The notes under the pieces were generated by a model, which saw only the letters and a list, made by a program, of their open reading frames with translations, was not told the DNA's origin and did not search any database. Shown here piece by piece: positions 1 to 9,094 of a DNA stretch of 64,000 nucleotides. This DNA is from Candidatus Nitrosopumilus limneticus (GTDB taxonomy: Archaea; Thermoproteota; Nitrososphaeria; Nitrososphaerales; Nitrosopumilaceae): positions 62,001 to 126,000 of the forward strand of contig JAHCGZ010000003.1 of the NCBI GenBank assembly GCA_022117465.1. Reading direction: 5' to 3'. A program made the translations under genes and the position numbers. Position 1 is the stretch's first letter. Each line of letters opens with the position of its first letter.

Positions 1-589
1 CAACAGGTGTTGTAGGTTTTCTATATTTAATCAGAATTTTTTGTGTATCTTGTAATTGATGAATTCTTTTTTTACTTTTAGGATTATAAATTACAATTAC
101 AAAATCACCTTGTGCAGCTGATTCAACACGTTTTTGAATTATTTCCCATGGTACCATTAAATCACTCATACTAACAACAGCAAAATCAGTCATTAGAGGT
201 GAACCAATAATTGATGCACAAGAATTTAATGCAGATACGCCAGGAATAATTTCTACTTTAAGATCATCAGAAGGATCCCAACCGGTAGTAGCAAGTGTTT
301 CATAGATTAATCCAGCCATTCCATAAATTCCAGGATCTCCACTAGATACTAATGAAACAATTTTTCCTGATCTTGCAAGATCAATGCATTGATGAGCTCT
401 TTCAACTTCTTGTGTCATAGCATATCGATGAATAGTTTTACCAACAATTAGATCTTCAACTAAATTCACATAGGTTTCATAACCGACAATGGTATCACTT
501 TCAGTAATTACTTCTTTCGCTCGAAACGTCATATGATCATGATTTCCAGGACCAACACCAACAATGTAGAGCTTACCAGTCAATTTCAT
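1..589 (-). CDS. cobJ/cbiH: precorrin-3B / cobalt-factor III C17-methyltransferase (partial, runs off left edge)
   Basis: Open frame from the ATG complement at 587-589 to the window edge: MKLTGKLYIVGVGPGNHDHMTFRAKEVITESDTIVGYETYVNLVEDLIVGK...SGDPGIYGMAGLIYE; typical SAM-dependent corrin methyltransferase motifs. Confidence 0.85.
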   Translation of the reverse strand, partial: MKLTGKLYIVGVGPGNHDHMTFRAKEVITESDTIVGYETYVNLVEDLIVGKTIHRYAMTQEVERAHQCIDLARSGKIVSLVSSGDPGIYGMAGLIYETLATTGWDPSDDLKVEIIPGVSALNSCASIIGSPLMTDFAVVSMSDLMVPWEIIQKRVESAAQGDFVIVIYNPKSKKRIHQLQDTQKILIKYRKPTTPV

Positions 590-693
590 AATAATTTTTT
601 TCTTAACTAATTTATCCGTTTAGTGAAATTTACATTGAAACCATGCAGTTTTTCAATAATTTTGACTAATTTTGTTATTTTAAATGATTTGTC

Positions 694-2097
694 TTAATTG
701 ATTTTATCTAATTCAAATGCATCATGTATCGCACGTACTGCTAAATCTGTATCAGAATTTTTTACTACAAATGCAAGATTAAGCTCAGATGAACCTTGAG
801 TAATCATAGATACATTCACTTTATTTTTTTCAATTGCTGCAAAAACTTTTGATGCAACACCAATTGTACCTCTCATTCCAGAACCAATTAATGCTATGAT
901 AGATACGTCGGTAGTAACTTGTAATTCTTTAATCATTTTACCTAAAAGTTCTATCTCCAATACATTAACAGCTTTATGAAGATCGGTATTTTTTATTACA
1001 ATAGTAATACTTGACTCAGAAGGATTTTGAGAAATCATCATTACATTAATTTCAGCTTTTGCTAAAGTAGTAAAAATTTTAGCTGCTGTTCCAGGTGTTC
1101 CAATCATACTGCCACCGATTATATCTATTAATCCGTTATTACGAATACTACTTACACATTTTACAGTATTTTTTACGGAGTCTGAAGGTGAGGATGTAAC
1201 TAAAGTTCCCTCAATACTGGGGGTGGCAGAGTTTCTTATTTTCATTGGTATTTTTTTAGCCAATAAAGGTTCGAATGTTCTTGGATGAATTTGTTTAGCA
1301 CCAAACAAAGCCATCTCAATTGCTTCAATGTAAGACACTTCTTTGAGTAACTTTGCATTTTTAACAATTTTTGGATCTGCTGTCATGAGTCCGTCAACAT
1401 CACTCATTAACCAAATTTCATCTGCTTTAATACAAGATCCAATTATTGTTGCTGAGTAGTCAGAACCACCTCTACCAAAGGTTGTTGTATGCCCATACTG
1501 ATCAGCACCTGAAAATCCACCCACTACTGGAATAATTTTTTTAGAAAATAATGTATCAATATTTTTTGATACTCTTAATCTGGTTGTATCCATTAATGGT
1601 TGCGATTTACTAAAATTGGAATCAGTTACAATTCCTAGTTCTTTTCCAGTTAAAGGAATTGATTTTTTTGTTAAATCATTAATTGCTGCTGCAACGATTT
1701 TTACAGATATTCTTTCTCCAAATGAAATTAAATAATCCATTGATCTTGGTGTAACTTCGCCTAATAAGACTAAACCATCTATAAGTGCAAGAAGTTCTGT
1801 AAAATCATCATCTAGTTTCAATAATAATTTTTTTTGAATATCAGTTTTTTTGATTGTTTGTTTTGCTAATTGTTTATGTCTGTTGGTAATTTTGGATGCA
1901 AGTTGTTCTGCTTTAGATTTATTTTCTTTTTTAATCGATTCAGATATTTCAATTAGATCATCAGTTGTACTACTTGTTGCAGAACAAACTAATACAATTT
2001 CATGTTTTTTAGATAATGTTGCAACATGTTTAGCTACTTCTTGAATATCTTTTGCACTGGAAATTGAGGTTCCACCATACTTTAAAACAAGTTTCAA
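694..2097 (-). CDS. lysC: aspartate kinase with C-terminal ACT domains
   Basis: MKLVLKYGGTSISS N-terminus, GGFSGADQYGHTTTFGRGGSDYSAT motif, ACT repeats. Confidence 0.93.
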   Translation of the reverse strand: MKLVLKYGGTSISSAKDIQEVAKHVATLSKKHEIVLVCSATSSTTDDLIEISESIKKENKSKAEQLASKITNRHKQLAKQTIKKTDIQKKLLLKLDDDFTELLALIDGLVLLGEVTPRSMDYLISFGERISVKIVAAAINDLTKKSIPLTGKELGIVTDSNFSKSQPLMDTTRLRVSKNIDTLFSKKIIPVVGGFSGADQYGHTTTFGRGGSDYSATIIGSCIKADEIWLMSDVDGLMTADPKIVKNAKLLKEVSYIEAIEMALFGAKQIHPRTFEPLLAKKIPMKIRNSATPSIEGTLVTSSPSDSVKNTVKCVSSIRNNGLIDIIGGSMIGTPGTAAKIFTTLAKAEINVMMISQNPSESSITIVIKNTDLHKAVNVLEIELLGKMIKELQVTTDVSIIALIGSGMRGTIGVASKVFAAIEKNKVNVSMITQGSSELNLAFVVKNSDTDLAVRAIHDAFELDKIN

Positions 2098-2132
2098 TTC
2101 AAAGTATCTGAATTATCCAATCTTTAAATGCT

Positions 2133-2879
2133 TTAACTTTCCACGCGTGGAGCAAGATAAAAGTGAATTCTACCTATATTGGCAACTTTAAACTCAATTC
2201 TAAGTGGTTTTGCGCTTGAAAATTCACATGTGATAAATCCTGCATTGCTACCTACTGCTTTTACTACAGGATTAAGATATTCTAGGCTGTATGTACCTGT
2301 ACTGTCAGCTTTTGAAGAAATTTCTTCTATATCCTCTGCATCATTTTCTAGTTCAATTATTACTTCGCCAGAATCACCTTTTCCTGAAAAATTTCCTTTA
2401 GAATTGGATGTATTGATAGTTAAATAATCAGATACAACTTGTACGTCACCAAGAATTTTATCAAATTTTGACGAAGTTAGAATTATTTTTGAATCATAAG
2501 GAATTTTTGGTAATGGTGTATCAGTTGCAGAACTTTCAATAAGACGTATTTTGTATTTTTTATTTTTTCCAACTGTTACAAGTAACATATTTTCTTCAGA
2601 AATGCTAATTTCAATACTATCTTTTTTATCTGCACGTTTGATAAGTTTTGAAAATTCATCTATTCTAACTCCAAATTTAATATCACTGTCACATTCATAT
2701 TTTTCAAATGCTGAATTTGGCCAGGATATATCAATAAGAGCAACATGAGACGGATCCATTCCTCTAAAAGTAATTCCTTCAGCAGTTGCAACAAAAGTTG
2801 CTTCCTCAACTAATGTAGATATTGCAGAAATAATAGCTTTGAGATCATCTGATCCACTTGTTTTAGCTCCAAAAGTCAA
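2133..2879 (-). CDS. pcn: DNA polymerase sliding clamp PCNA
   Basis: 248 aa; FRGMDPSHVALIDISWP and C-terminal IGRIHFYLAPRVES; archaeal PCNA. Confidence 0.95.
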   Translation of the reverse strand: MTFGAKTSGSDDLKAIISAISTLVEEATFVATAEGITFRGMDPSHVALIDISWPNSAFEKYECDSDIKFGVRIDEFSKLIKRADKKDSIEISISEENMLLVTVGKNKKYKIRLIESSATDTPLPKIPYDSKIILTSSKFDKILGDVQVVSDYLTINTSNSKGNFSGKGDSGEVIIELENDAEDIEEISSKADSTGTYSLEYLNPVVKAVGSNAGFITCEFSSAKPLRIEFKVANIGRIHFYLAPRVES

Positions 2880-2913
2880 TTTAATTTTCTTGACTATAAG
2901 TTCCAGTTAAACC

Positions 2914-3231
2914 TTATGCGTAATCACGCCATGTGTATTTACATTTTTGACAACGATAAAATCTAGTTGTTGGTTCATCAGCACTTCTAGTTTGAAACAT
3001 CCAAGCTATTGCTTGATCATGACCACATTTTTCACAATCAATCTTTATTGTAGGATTAGTATCTTCGCCTTCATTCCCTTCAAAAGCAAGAAGTGAAAAA
3101 TCAGGTTCTTCTTCAGCAATAATTTTTTTTTTTTGTGTTATTTTTTGTCCTTCAGCGTATCCACATTTGGAACATTCAAGGCCAGAATCACCATTTTTTA
3201 GTTTAAGCTCACATTTGGGGCAAAATTTCAA
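2914..3231 (-). CDS. tfs: transcription factor S (TFS / RPB9-like)
   Basis: Two zinc ribbons; C-terminal CGHDQAIAWMFQTRSADEPTTRFYRCQKCKYTWRDY matches the TFIIS signature. Confidence 0.93.
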   Translation of the reverse strand: MKFCPKCELKLKNGDSGLECSKCGYAEGQKITQKKKIIAEEEPDFSLLAFEGNEGEDTNPTIKIDCEKCGHDQAIAWMFQTRSADEPTTRFYRCQKCKYTWRDYA

Positions 3232-3237
3232 TCTAAT

Positions 3238-3510
3238 TTACCTTAATTTTGAATTAAATAATTCTTTAAATCCAGCAGCCATTTTTATGGCAGATTCAGC
3301 TGATTTTTTAATTTCAACCAATGGTTTTGTACTAGAATTAATTTTCATCCAACACTCATTTGTTAATGGATGTTTAATGATTACACCTGCAAAATCAACA
3401 GTTGAAGCCTTTAGAAGTTCGTGCTGAATAATGTATAATATTCCAATATCAGTTTCTGTAATAGAAATACTGATTTCTTTGGCTTCTGAACTGATTAATT
3501 GTGCATTCAT
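3238..3510 (-). CDS. rpoL: DNA-directed RNA polymerase subunit L
   Basis: 90 aa RpoL/Rpb11-like; HELLKASTVDFAGVIIKHPLTNECWMKI. Confidence 0.88.
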   Translation of the reverse strand: MNAQLISSEAKEISISITETDIGILYIIQHELLKASTVDFAGVIIKHPLTNECWMKINSSTKPLVEIKKSAESAIKMAAGFKELFNSKLR

Positions 3511-3557
3511 GTATTCAGAAAAAGCACTTATTGCGGATATAAATCATATGAACAGGA

Positions 3558-4094
3558 TTGGCAGAAAGCAAAATATCACAAATTACACTCGTAAAATCTA
3601 AAGAAGAGTATTCATCTGATGAAAATATTGAGATAAATGTACAATTTTCTATTGAAGGAGATCTTAGAAATGCATTCAATGAAGCAAATTGGACTAAAGC
3701 ATACAATAAGAATGATGTTTCAATGAAACTAAAATATGGTATAAAATTGACTTCTGGAGGGTTCAGAAAGAAAGAATTAGGAAAAACAATCGATTCATAT
3801 CGAAAAGCTGCAATTTTTTGGACAAGAAATCCAAAATTAGTTAATCCAATGAAAGATAGAAGAATCTGGGTTCAAATAGCAAAAAACTTTGAACCATTCA
3901 TCAGACTTTCTGAAGAAGAAGTTAGAGAAGAATTTTTAGACTTTAATGAAAAGTTTGTATTCAAAGCATCTGATTTAGGAAAAGGTAAACACAAGATAGG
4001 AGCTGAAGTATTTTCATCATGGCAAAAACATGATTATACTGAACCAGGGAATATCAAAAATAATTCTAATGAAATAGAAATAACAATCAATTAG
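3558..4094 (+). CDS. conserved hypothetical protein
   Basis: 178 aa intact ORF with TTG start. Confidence 0.75.
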   Translation: MAESKISQITLVKSKEEYSSDENIEINVQFSIEGDLRNAFNEANWTKAYNKNDVSMKLKYGIKLTSGGFRKKELGKTIDSYRKAAIFWTRNPKLVNPMKDRRIWVQIAKNFEPFIRLSEEEVREEFLDFNEKFVFKASDLGKGKHKIGAEVFSSWQKHDYTEPGNIKNNSNEIEITIN

Positions 4095-4124
4095 GATATA
4101 AGGAACTTTTTTTATGAATTAGCA

Positions 4125-4277
4125 ATGGCAAAATATGACGGTCTATTAGGACAACCAATTCTTGAAGTCGAAGAACCAGATAAAGAAGGTGGAATTACAT
4201 TCATCTTTAAAGATAACAGATTTATGTTTATCAAACCAGTTGATGGAAAAATTGAGACCATTTCAATTCCAGAATAG
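4125..4277 (+). CDS. hypothetical microprotein (50 aa), tandem paralogue 1
   Basis: Hand translation MAKYDGLLGQPILEVEEPDKEGGITFIFKDNRFMFIKPVDGKIETISIPE*; similar to the next ORF. Confidence 0.65.
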   Translation: MAKYDGLLGQPILEVEEPDKEGGITFIFKDNRFMFIKPVDGKIETISIPE

Positions 4278-4287
4278 GTGATTATGA

Positions 4288-4434
4288 ATGGGAAAATATG
4301 ATGAAATTAAAATGTTAGAATTAGTAAAAGTTGAAGATCCTAATACTGAAGGTGGATTAACTTTACACTTTCAAGAAAATAAGACGTTAAAAATTAAAAA
4401 TGTTGATGGAAAATTAGTTTCAGAATTTCTATAA
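4288..4434 (+). CDS. hypothetical microprotein (48 aa), tandem paralogue 2
   Basis: Hand translation MGKYDEIKMLELVKVEDPNTEGGLTLHFQENKTLKIKNVDGKLVSEFL*. Confidence 0.65.
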   Translation: MGKYDEIKMLELVKVEDPNTEGGLTLHFQENKTLKIKNVDGKLVSEFL

Positions 4435-4941
4435 TTAATTTCTTACATGTTTTTCATAATAACTTATTGCTAATTCTTGCACATCAGATTGAATAGATCC
4501 TGGTCTTTCATCTCTAATTTTTTTAATTGCTTGGACAGCTGAAAATTTTTCATATTTAATAAAATAACATGCAAGTATTGTTCCAGCTCTACCCAATCCA
4601 GCAGCACAATGAACCATAACTGACTGATTATTTTGAATTTGATTTTTAATAAATTCAACTGCAGAATCAATTCCTTCCATATCAGGAGCATGAAAATCAG
4701 CTGTTGGAACATGTAAGTAATCAATTTTATTAGTCCATTCAGCAGGTAAAGCATCTTCAGTCATAGTGACAATAGATTTTATTCCTTGATTTAGTAACCA
4801 CTCAAATTCATCTAGAGATGTAGGAATTCCTGAACCAGCTAATTTATTTTCAATTAACCAAGAAAAATTAGTAGGTTTTTTTGTAATTTTACCATGAACT
4901 TTTCTCCAAATATTACCAGGTTTACTCATCTTATGATTCAA
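4435..4941 (-). CDS. dual-specificity protein phosphatase (cysteine phosphatase)
   Basis: VHCAAGLGRAGT matches the HCxxGxxRxGT signature. Confidence 0.9.
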   Translation of the reverse strand: MNHKMSKPGNIWRKVHGKITKKPTNFSWLIENKLAGSGIPTSLDEFEWLLNQGIKSIVTMTEDALPAEWTNKIDYLHVPTADFHAPDMEGIDSAVEFIKNQIQNNQSVMVHCAAGLGRAGTILACYFIKYEKFSAVQAIKKIRDERPGSIQSDVQELAISYYEKHVRN

Positions 4942-5056
4942 TAAAATTTACTATGTTTTTAGCATTACGAAAAATATTAAAAATATTAGAATTGAAACTT
5001 AAATTAAAAATCAAAGTGAAATAGTTTTTTTATAATTATGAAAAGTTAAATAGTGT

Positions 5057-5326
5057 TTGATTAAAAATAAACCTGTGCCTACGGCTTTTGTATTGTTAAA
5101 TTCAGATTTAGGTACAGATGTGTCAATTATTGCTGAAATAAAACAAATTCTTACTAAGGAAAATGTAAAGTATGAAGTAAGAGGAGTTTATGGAGTTTAT
5201 GACATAGTTTTAAAAATATCAACTGATGATGCTGAAAAATTACGAACAATAATTACAAATAAAATTAGGGGAATTAGCAAAGTTCATTCAACATTAACCA
5301 TGATGGTAATCGAAGAACAAGAATAA
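5057..5326 (+). CDS. stand-alone Lrp/AsnC ligand-binding (RAM) domain protein
   Basis: 89 aa VPTAFVLLNSDLGTDVSIIAEIKQILTKENVKYEVRGVYGVYDIVLKI; no HTH. Confidence 0.85.
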   Translation: MIKNKPVPTAFVLLNSDLGTDVSIIAEIKQILTKENVKYEVRGVYGVYDIVLKISTDDAEKLRTIITNKIRGISKVHSTLTMMVIEEQE

Positions 5327-6478
5327 CTATAATTTTTTAATTTCGTCAATTACTTGTAGCATATCTAATTCAGTATTAAAAAAATGAGGAGATACACGAA
5401 TAATCTTTTTTTCCATTATTTCTCGTACAGCCAAAATAATATTATGTTTTTCAAATTTATCCACAATTTTTTGTGAGTCAAAACCTTTAATGTTAAATGA
5501 TACTATACTAGTTCGTTCATTTGGATCCTTTGGTCCATACAAAATAATATTAGGTATTTTTTCTAATTCTTCTCTAAAAAGATTAGATAAATATTGATTT
5601 TTTTTACGAATATTTTTCATACCAAAATTTAATAAATATTTTACAGAAGATTCTAATCCTACAATTCCAACATAATTTCTAAAACCAGTTTGAAATTTAT
5701 CTGGTAAATCTTTAAAAATTAAATTATTATCACTTTGAATAATTGCAGATTCACCACCAATTGTTTTAGGCTCTAATAATTCACTTGATTCTTTTTTACA
5801 ATAAAATAAACCAGTCCCCATCGGTCCACAGAGCCATTTAGAGCCATTAAATGACATGAAATTACATTTTAATTTAGAAACATCATGTTCACCAATACAA
5901 CCAATTGTTTGTGCACTATCAATAAAAAATGGAATTTTATTATTAAGAACTTTAGAAATTTTTTCTATTGGTAAAATAGCGCCAGTATTATACAGAGCAT
6001 GACTTATAGCTACTAATTTTGTATTGTTGTCGATCTTTGATTCTAAATCTTCTAATTCAAAAAATCCATTAGCATCTATGGAAAGATTTCTAACTGAAAG
6101 TTTATTTTGCAATTTTATCCATGGATAAAAATTTGAATGGTGTTCATGAGACATTCCACGAATTATAATATTTGATGAATTACTATAAGAAAGCCCATTT
6201 GCCACAATGTTGATTCCATCAGTAGTACTTTGAGTCAAAATTACTTCTTCTGGCTTACAACAAATAATTTTTGCAATAATTTTTCTTATATTTTTTAATT
6301 TTTCAGCAACAAATAATTCTGAATCTTTAGAGTCAGGTCCAAGTGAGTTATATGAAATTAAAAAATCCTTCATTGAATCAATGCTTTGAGAAGGCATTAA
6401 AGATACAGATGCATTATTAAGATAAACTTTGTTTGAGGGGGGGAAATCATCAGAAATATCTTTTGATATTAAATTCAT
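5327..6478 (-). CDS. class V aminotransferase (cysteine desulfurase-like)
   Basis: VILTQSTTDGINIVANGL, DSAQTIG, FNGSKWLCGPMGTGL PLP-Lys motif. Confidence 0.88.
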   Translation of the reverse strand: MNLISKDISDDFPPSNKVYLNNASVSLMPSQSIDSMKDFLISYNSLGPDSKDSELFVAEKLKNIRKIIAKIICCKPEEVILTQSTTDGINIVANGLSYSNSSNIIIRGMSHEHHSNFYPWIKLQNKLSVRNLSIDANGFFELEDLESKIDNNTKLVAISHALYNTGAILPIEKISKVLNNKIPFFIDSAQTIGCIGEHDVSKLKCNFMSFNGSKWLCGPMGTGLFYCKKESSELLEPKTIGGESAIIQSDNNLIFKDLPDKFQTGFRNYVGIVGLESSVKYLLNFGMKNIRKKNQYLSNLFREELEKIPNIILYGPKDPNERTSIVSFNIKGFDSQKIVDKFEKHNIILAVREIMEKKIIRVSPHFFNTELDMLQVIDEIKKL

Positions 6479-6504
6479 TATTATATCTGTAAAATCCTAC
6501 TTTA

Positions 6505-7089
6505 GTGTTGGATAAAAATCCTGAGATAATTTTAGACGATAATTTAGAAAATATCTATAATGAATTTAAAAAAAATGTTCCTAGTTTAATATTATGTTCA
6601 AATTCGTTTGATAAAATAGAATTTTTAAATAAATTAATAATTTCTGTAGAAGATCCAATTATTTTTGTAGATATGGATTTGCTATATTCAGGGTATATTG
6701 AATCCAAGATGATTCAAAAAAAAGAAAATTTAGTAATTTTTCAACCAAATAAACTAAATTGGCAACAAAAATTATTAGAAATAATTTCAAAAATATCAAA
6801 AAATCAATTTTTAATTATAATTGATTCATTTAATGGAATTTATAATTTATTTGATGATTTAGAATCTACTAGATTTGTTAATTCATGTATTATGTTACTT
6901 TCGTCATTAGGAAAACAAGCAAATTCTACAATTTTGATCACAGTTATGGCTAGAAAAAAAGAAAATAGTGAATGGATTTTGTCACCAGGTGGAAAACAAA
7001 TAATGCAATCAGGTAAAACAGGAATTTATTTTCTCAAAAAAAATCAAAGTGAATTAGTAATTAGTTCCATAGATCAAAAATTGAATTAA
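6505..7089 (+). CDS. hypothetical protein, possibly a degenerate RecA/KaiC-fold ATPase
   Basis: 194 aa; hydrophobic Walker-B-like strand FLIIIDSFNGIYNL; no clear P-loop. Confidence 0.5.
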   Translation: MLDKNPEIILDDNLENIYNEFKKNVPSLILCSNSFDKIEFLNKLIISVEDPIIFVDMDLLYSGYIESKMIQKKENLVIFQPNKLNWQQKLLEIISKISKNQFLIIIDSFNGIYNLFDDLESTRFVNSCIMLLSSLGKQANSTILITVMARKKENSEWILSPGGKQIMQSGKTGIYFLKKNQSELVISSIDQKLN

Positions 7090-7110
7090 AACTCTTATCG
7101 ATCTAAATAT

Positions 7111-7143
7111 AAACGCCGTTATAATATTTGAAACGCCGTTATA
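7111..7143. promoter_or_regulatory. paired direct repeat AAACGCCGTTATA, period 20 bp, with palindromic core AACGCCGTT
   Basis: AAACGCCGTTATA at 7111-7123 and 7131-7143, upstream of the ferredoxin ATG at 7198. Confidence 0.65.
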
Positions 7144-7197
7144 GCAGTAGAAATTTAGGGAAATTATATTAATGTCAAATTACGAATTCAGTTTGTT

Positions 7198-7497
7198 ATG
7201 CCAGTAGGAATAATTCCAGACATCAGCGAACAAATGTGTATCGGATGCGCACTATGTGTCGAAATCTGTACAACACTTGGTCCAGATGTCCTTAGAGTAA
7301 AACCTGTTGAAGGCTGGAAAAGAGGTAAAGCATTTGTTTTCTACCCAGAAAGATGTATTTCTGATGGTGCATGCATAGGTGTATGCCCAACAAAAGCAAT
7401 CTTTTGGATGAGACCAATGGACTTTACAGTTGGACAACCAGTTCCACTCTACAAAAACTCAGTCTTCGTAAAAGGTTGGACTGAATTAATCGATTAG
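7198..7497 (+). CDS. 4Fe-4S ferredoxin
   Basis: CIGCALCVEIC and C-x-DGACIGVCP cysteine motifs. Confidence 0.9.
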   Translation: MPVGIIPDISEQMCIGCALCVEICTTLGPDVLRVKPVEGWKRGKAFVFYPERCISDGACIGVCPTKAIFWMRPMDFTVGQPVPLYKNSVFVKGWTELID

Positions 7498-7605
7498 ATT
7501 AGTTCAAACAATTTTTAATTTCTTTTTCTTATTTAATTTTTTATCTTGATACATTTCAAGATATCAAAAGAAATCTAACTAATTTTTAGAAAATCCAAAT
7601 ATTGA

Positions 7606-8733
7606 TCATTGATCAGTTTTTTGTTTTGTAATTTGTTTTTTAGAAATATTATTTAGTATATCATATGTTATAGTAAATCCATTTCCAACTAAAGTTGCGT
7701 CTTTAGAATAATTTTCTTTATTAGAAATAAATTCATCAGGTAAATCTTTAATTTTTTTAGTTTTAAGATCAAATAATCTAATTTTTTTACCGTTTTCCAA
7801 TTCTATTATTGCATCACCACTTAATCCTTGAATTGAAAAATCTTCAAAAAATCTAATTGAACCATTTTCTTTTAGTTTAATGATACAATCAAATGTTAGT
7901 TTCGCCCCATAAAATAAAATTTCACGAGCAGATATTATTGAATCCTGTTCAGCATTAAGAATTATAATAGTATCAGCATCAAGTGATACAGTATTTACAA
8001 TATCTTCAGCTATGATTTTACCATTTAGAGCAGAAACAAATGTTCTATGTTCTTGAATTTTAAAAATTCCAACTCTACCATCTTTGTCTTCAACTCTATA
8101 TTTTCTACCATAAATATTACCAACAACGACATTACCATTATCTACAATAATATTTGCACCATTTTCAATTTTATATTTATTTTCTAATGGATTAATAAAT
8201 TTGAAATCACCTTTTGTGAGATGAATATTAGTTTTAAATTTCTGTGTCCAAGAAGGACTAGTAATACTTCCTTGCATAATTATTGGACCATCATATGTTA
8301 AACTTCCAGCCATAAAATTTCCTTTAATAGATAAAGTACCAGTTGCTTTTCGTTCTAATTCAATTTCCCCAAGAGTTTTTGAACCAAATAATCTAGTTGC
8401 TGTAGAATTTGATTCATTTAATGCTTTTACCCATTCTTCAGCACTTTTCATTTCTTTAGATAATTCTTGACCTAAAATTTGATTTTTCCTTCTAACATCA
8501 TCTTCACTTTCATCTGAATAAACTCTAGAATTTTTTATTTTTTCTATATCTGTATCAGGATATTTTTTACCAATTTTTAGATCATCGTATGCCTGTTTAA
8601 TTTTAATAAATTGTTCATTATCTCCACCACGATCAGAATGAAATTGTAAAGCTAATCTTCTAAATGCATTTCTAATGTCCTTCTCTGTTGTTCCTTCTAC
8701 AATACCTAAAATATCATAATTAGATTCAACCAT
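7606..8733 (-). CDS. J-domain protein (HSD variant) with C-terminal repeat region
   Basis: NYDILGIVEGTTEKDIRNAFRRLALQFHSDRGGDNEQFIKIKQAYDDL, then repetitive beta-rich segment (GNFMAGSLTYDGPIIMQGSITSP...). Confidence 0.8.
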   Translation of the reverse strand: MVESNYDILGIVEGTTEKDIRNAFRRLALQFHSDRGGDNEQFIKIKQAYDDLKIGKKYPDTDIEKIKNSRVYSDESEDDVRRKNQILGQELSKEMKSAEEWVKALNESNSTATRLFGSKTLGEIELERKATGTLSIKGNFMAGSLTYDGPIIMQGSITSPSWTQKFKTNIHLTKGDFKFINPLENKYKIENGANIIVDNGNVVVGNIYGRKYRVEDKDGRVGIFKIQEHRTFVSALNGKIIAEDIVNTVSLDADTIIILNAEQDSIISAREILFYGAKLTFDCIIKLKENGSIRFFEDFSIQGLSGDAIIELENGKKIRLFDLKTKKIKDLPDEFISNKENYSKDATLVGNGFTITYDILNNISKKQITKQKTDQ

Positions 8734-9094
8734 ATTTTATCAACCTAGTTAAGATCTGTACTCATTTTACTATACTTGAAGTTTTTTACATTACAACATA
8801 TCAATGATATGAAAAATTCTATTAAATTGCTCATAAAATTAATTTTTTCTTGTTTTTATTAAGCAATTATAGCTATAATTATGACAATTACTCCCAATTC
8901 TGATTCCCAAATATCGTTAATATCTAAAAAAATGAAATATCAAATTCTAATTAGTTTTGTTAGACTTCACAAATTCTATAATATCAATTGCAATTCCAAT
9001 TTATCCAACTCCAACATCAGGCTGTTTCCAGATAGGTAGTGGCGAAAGTGAGTGACCTTCTCAAAACTTAAGAATCCCATTAATTCATATTTTC

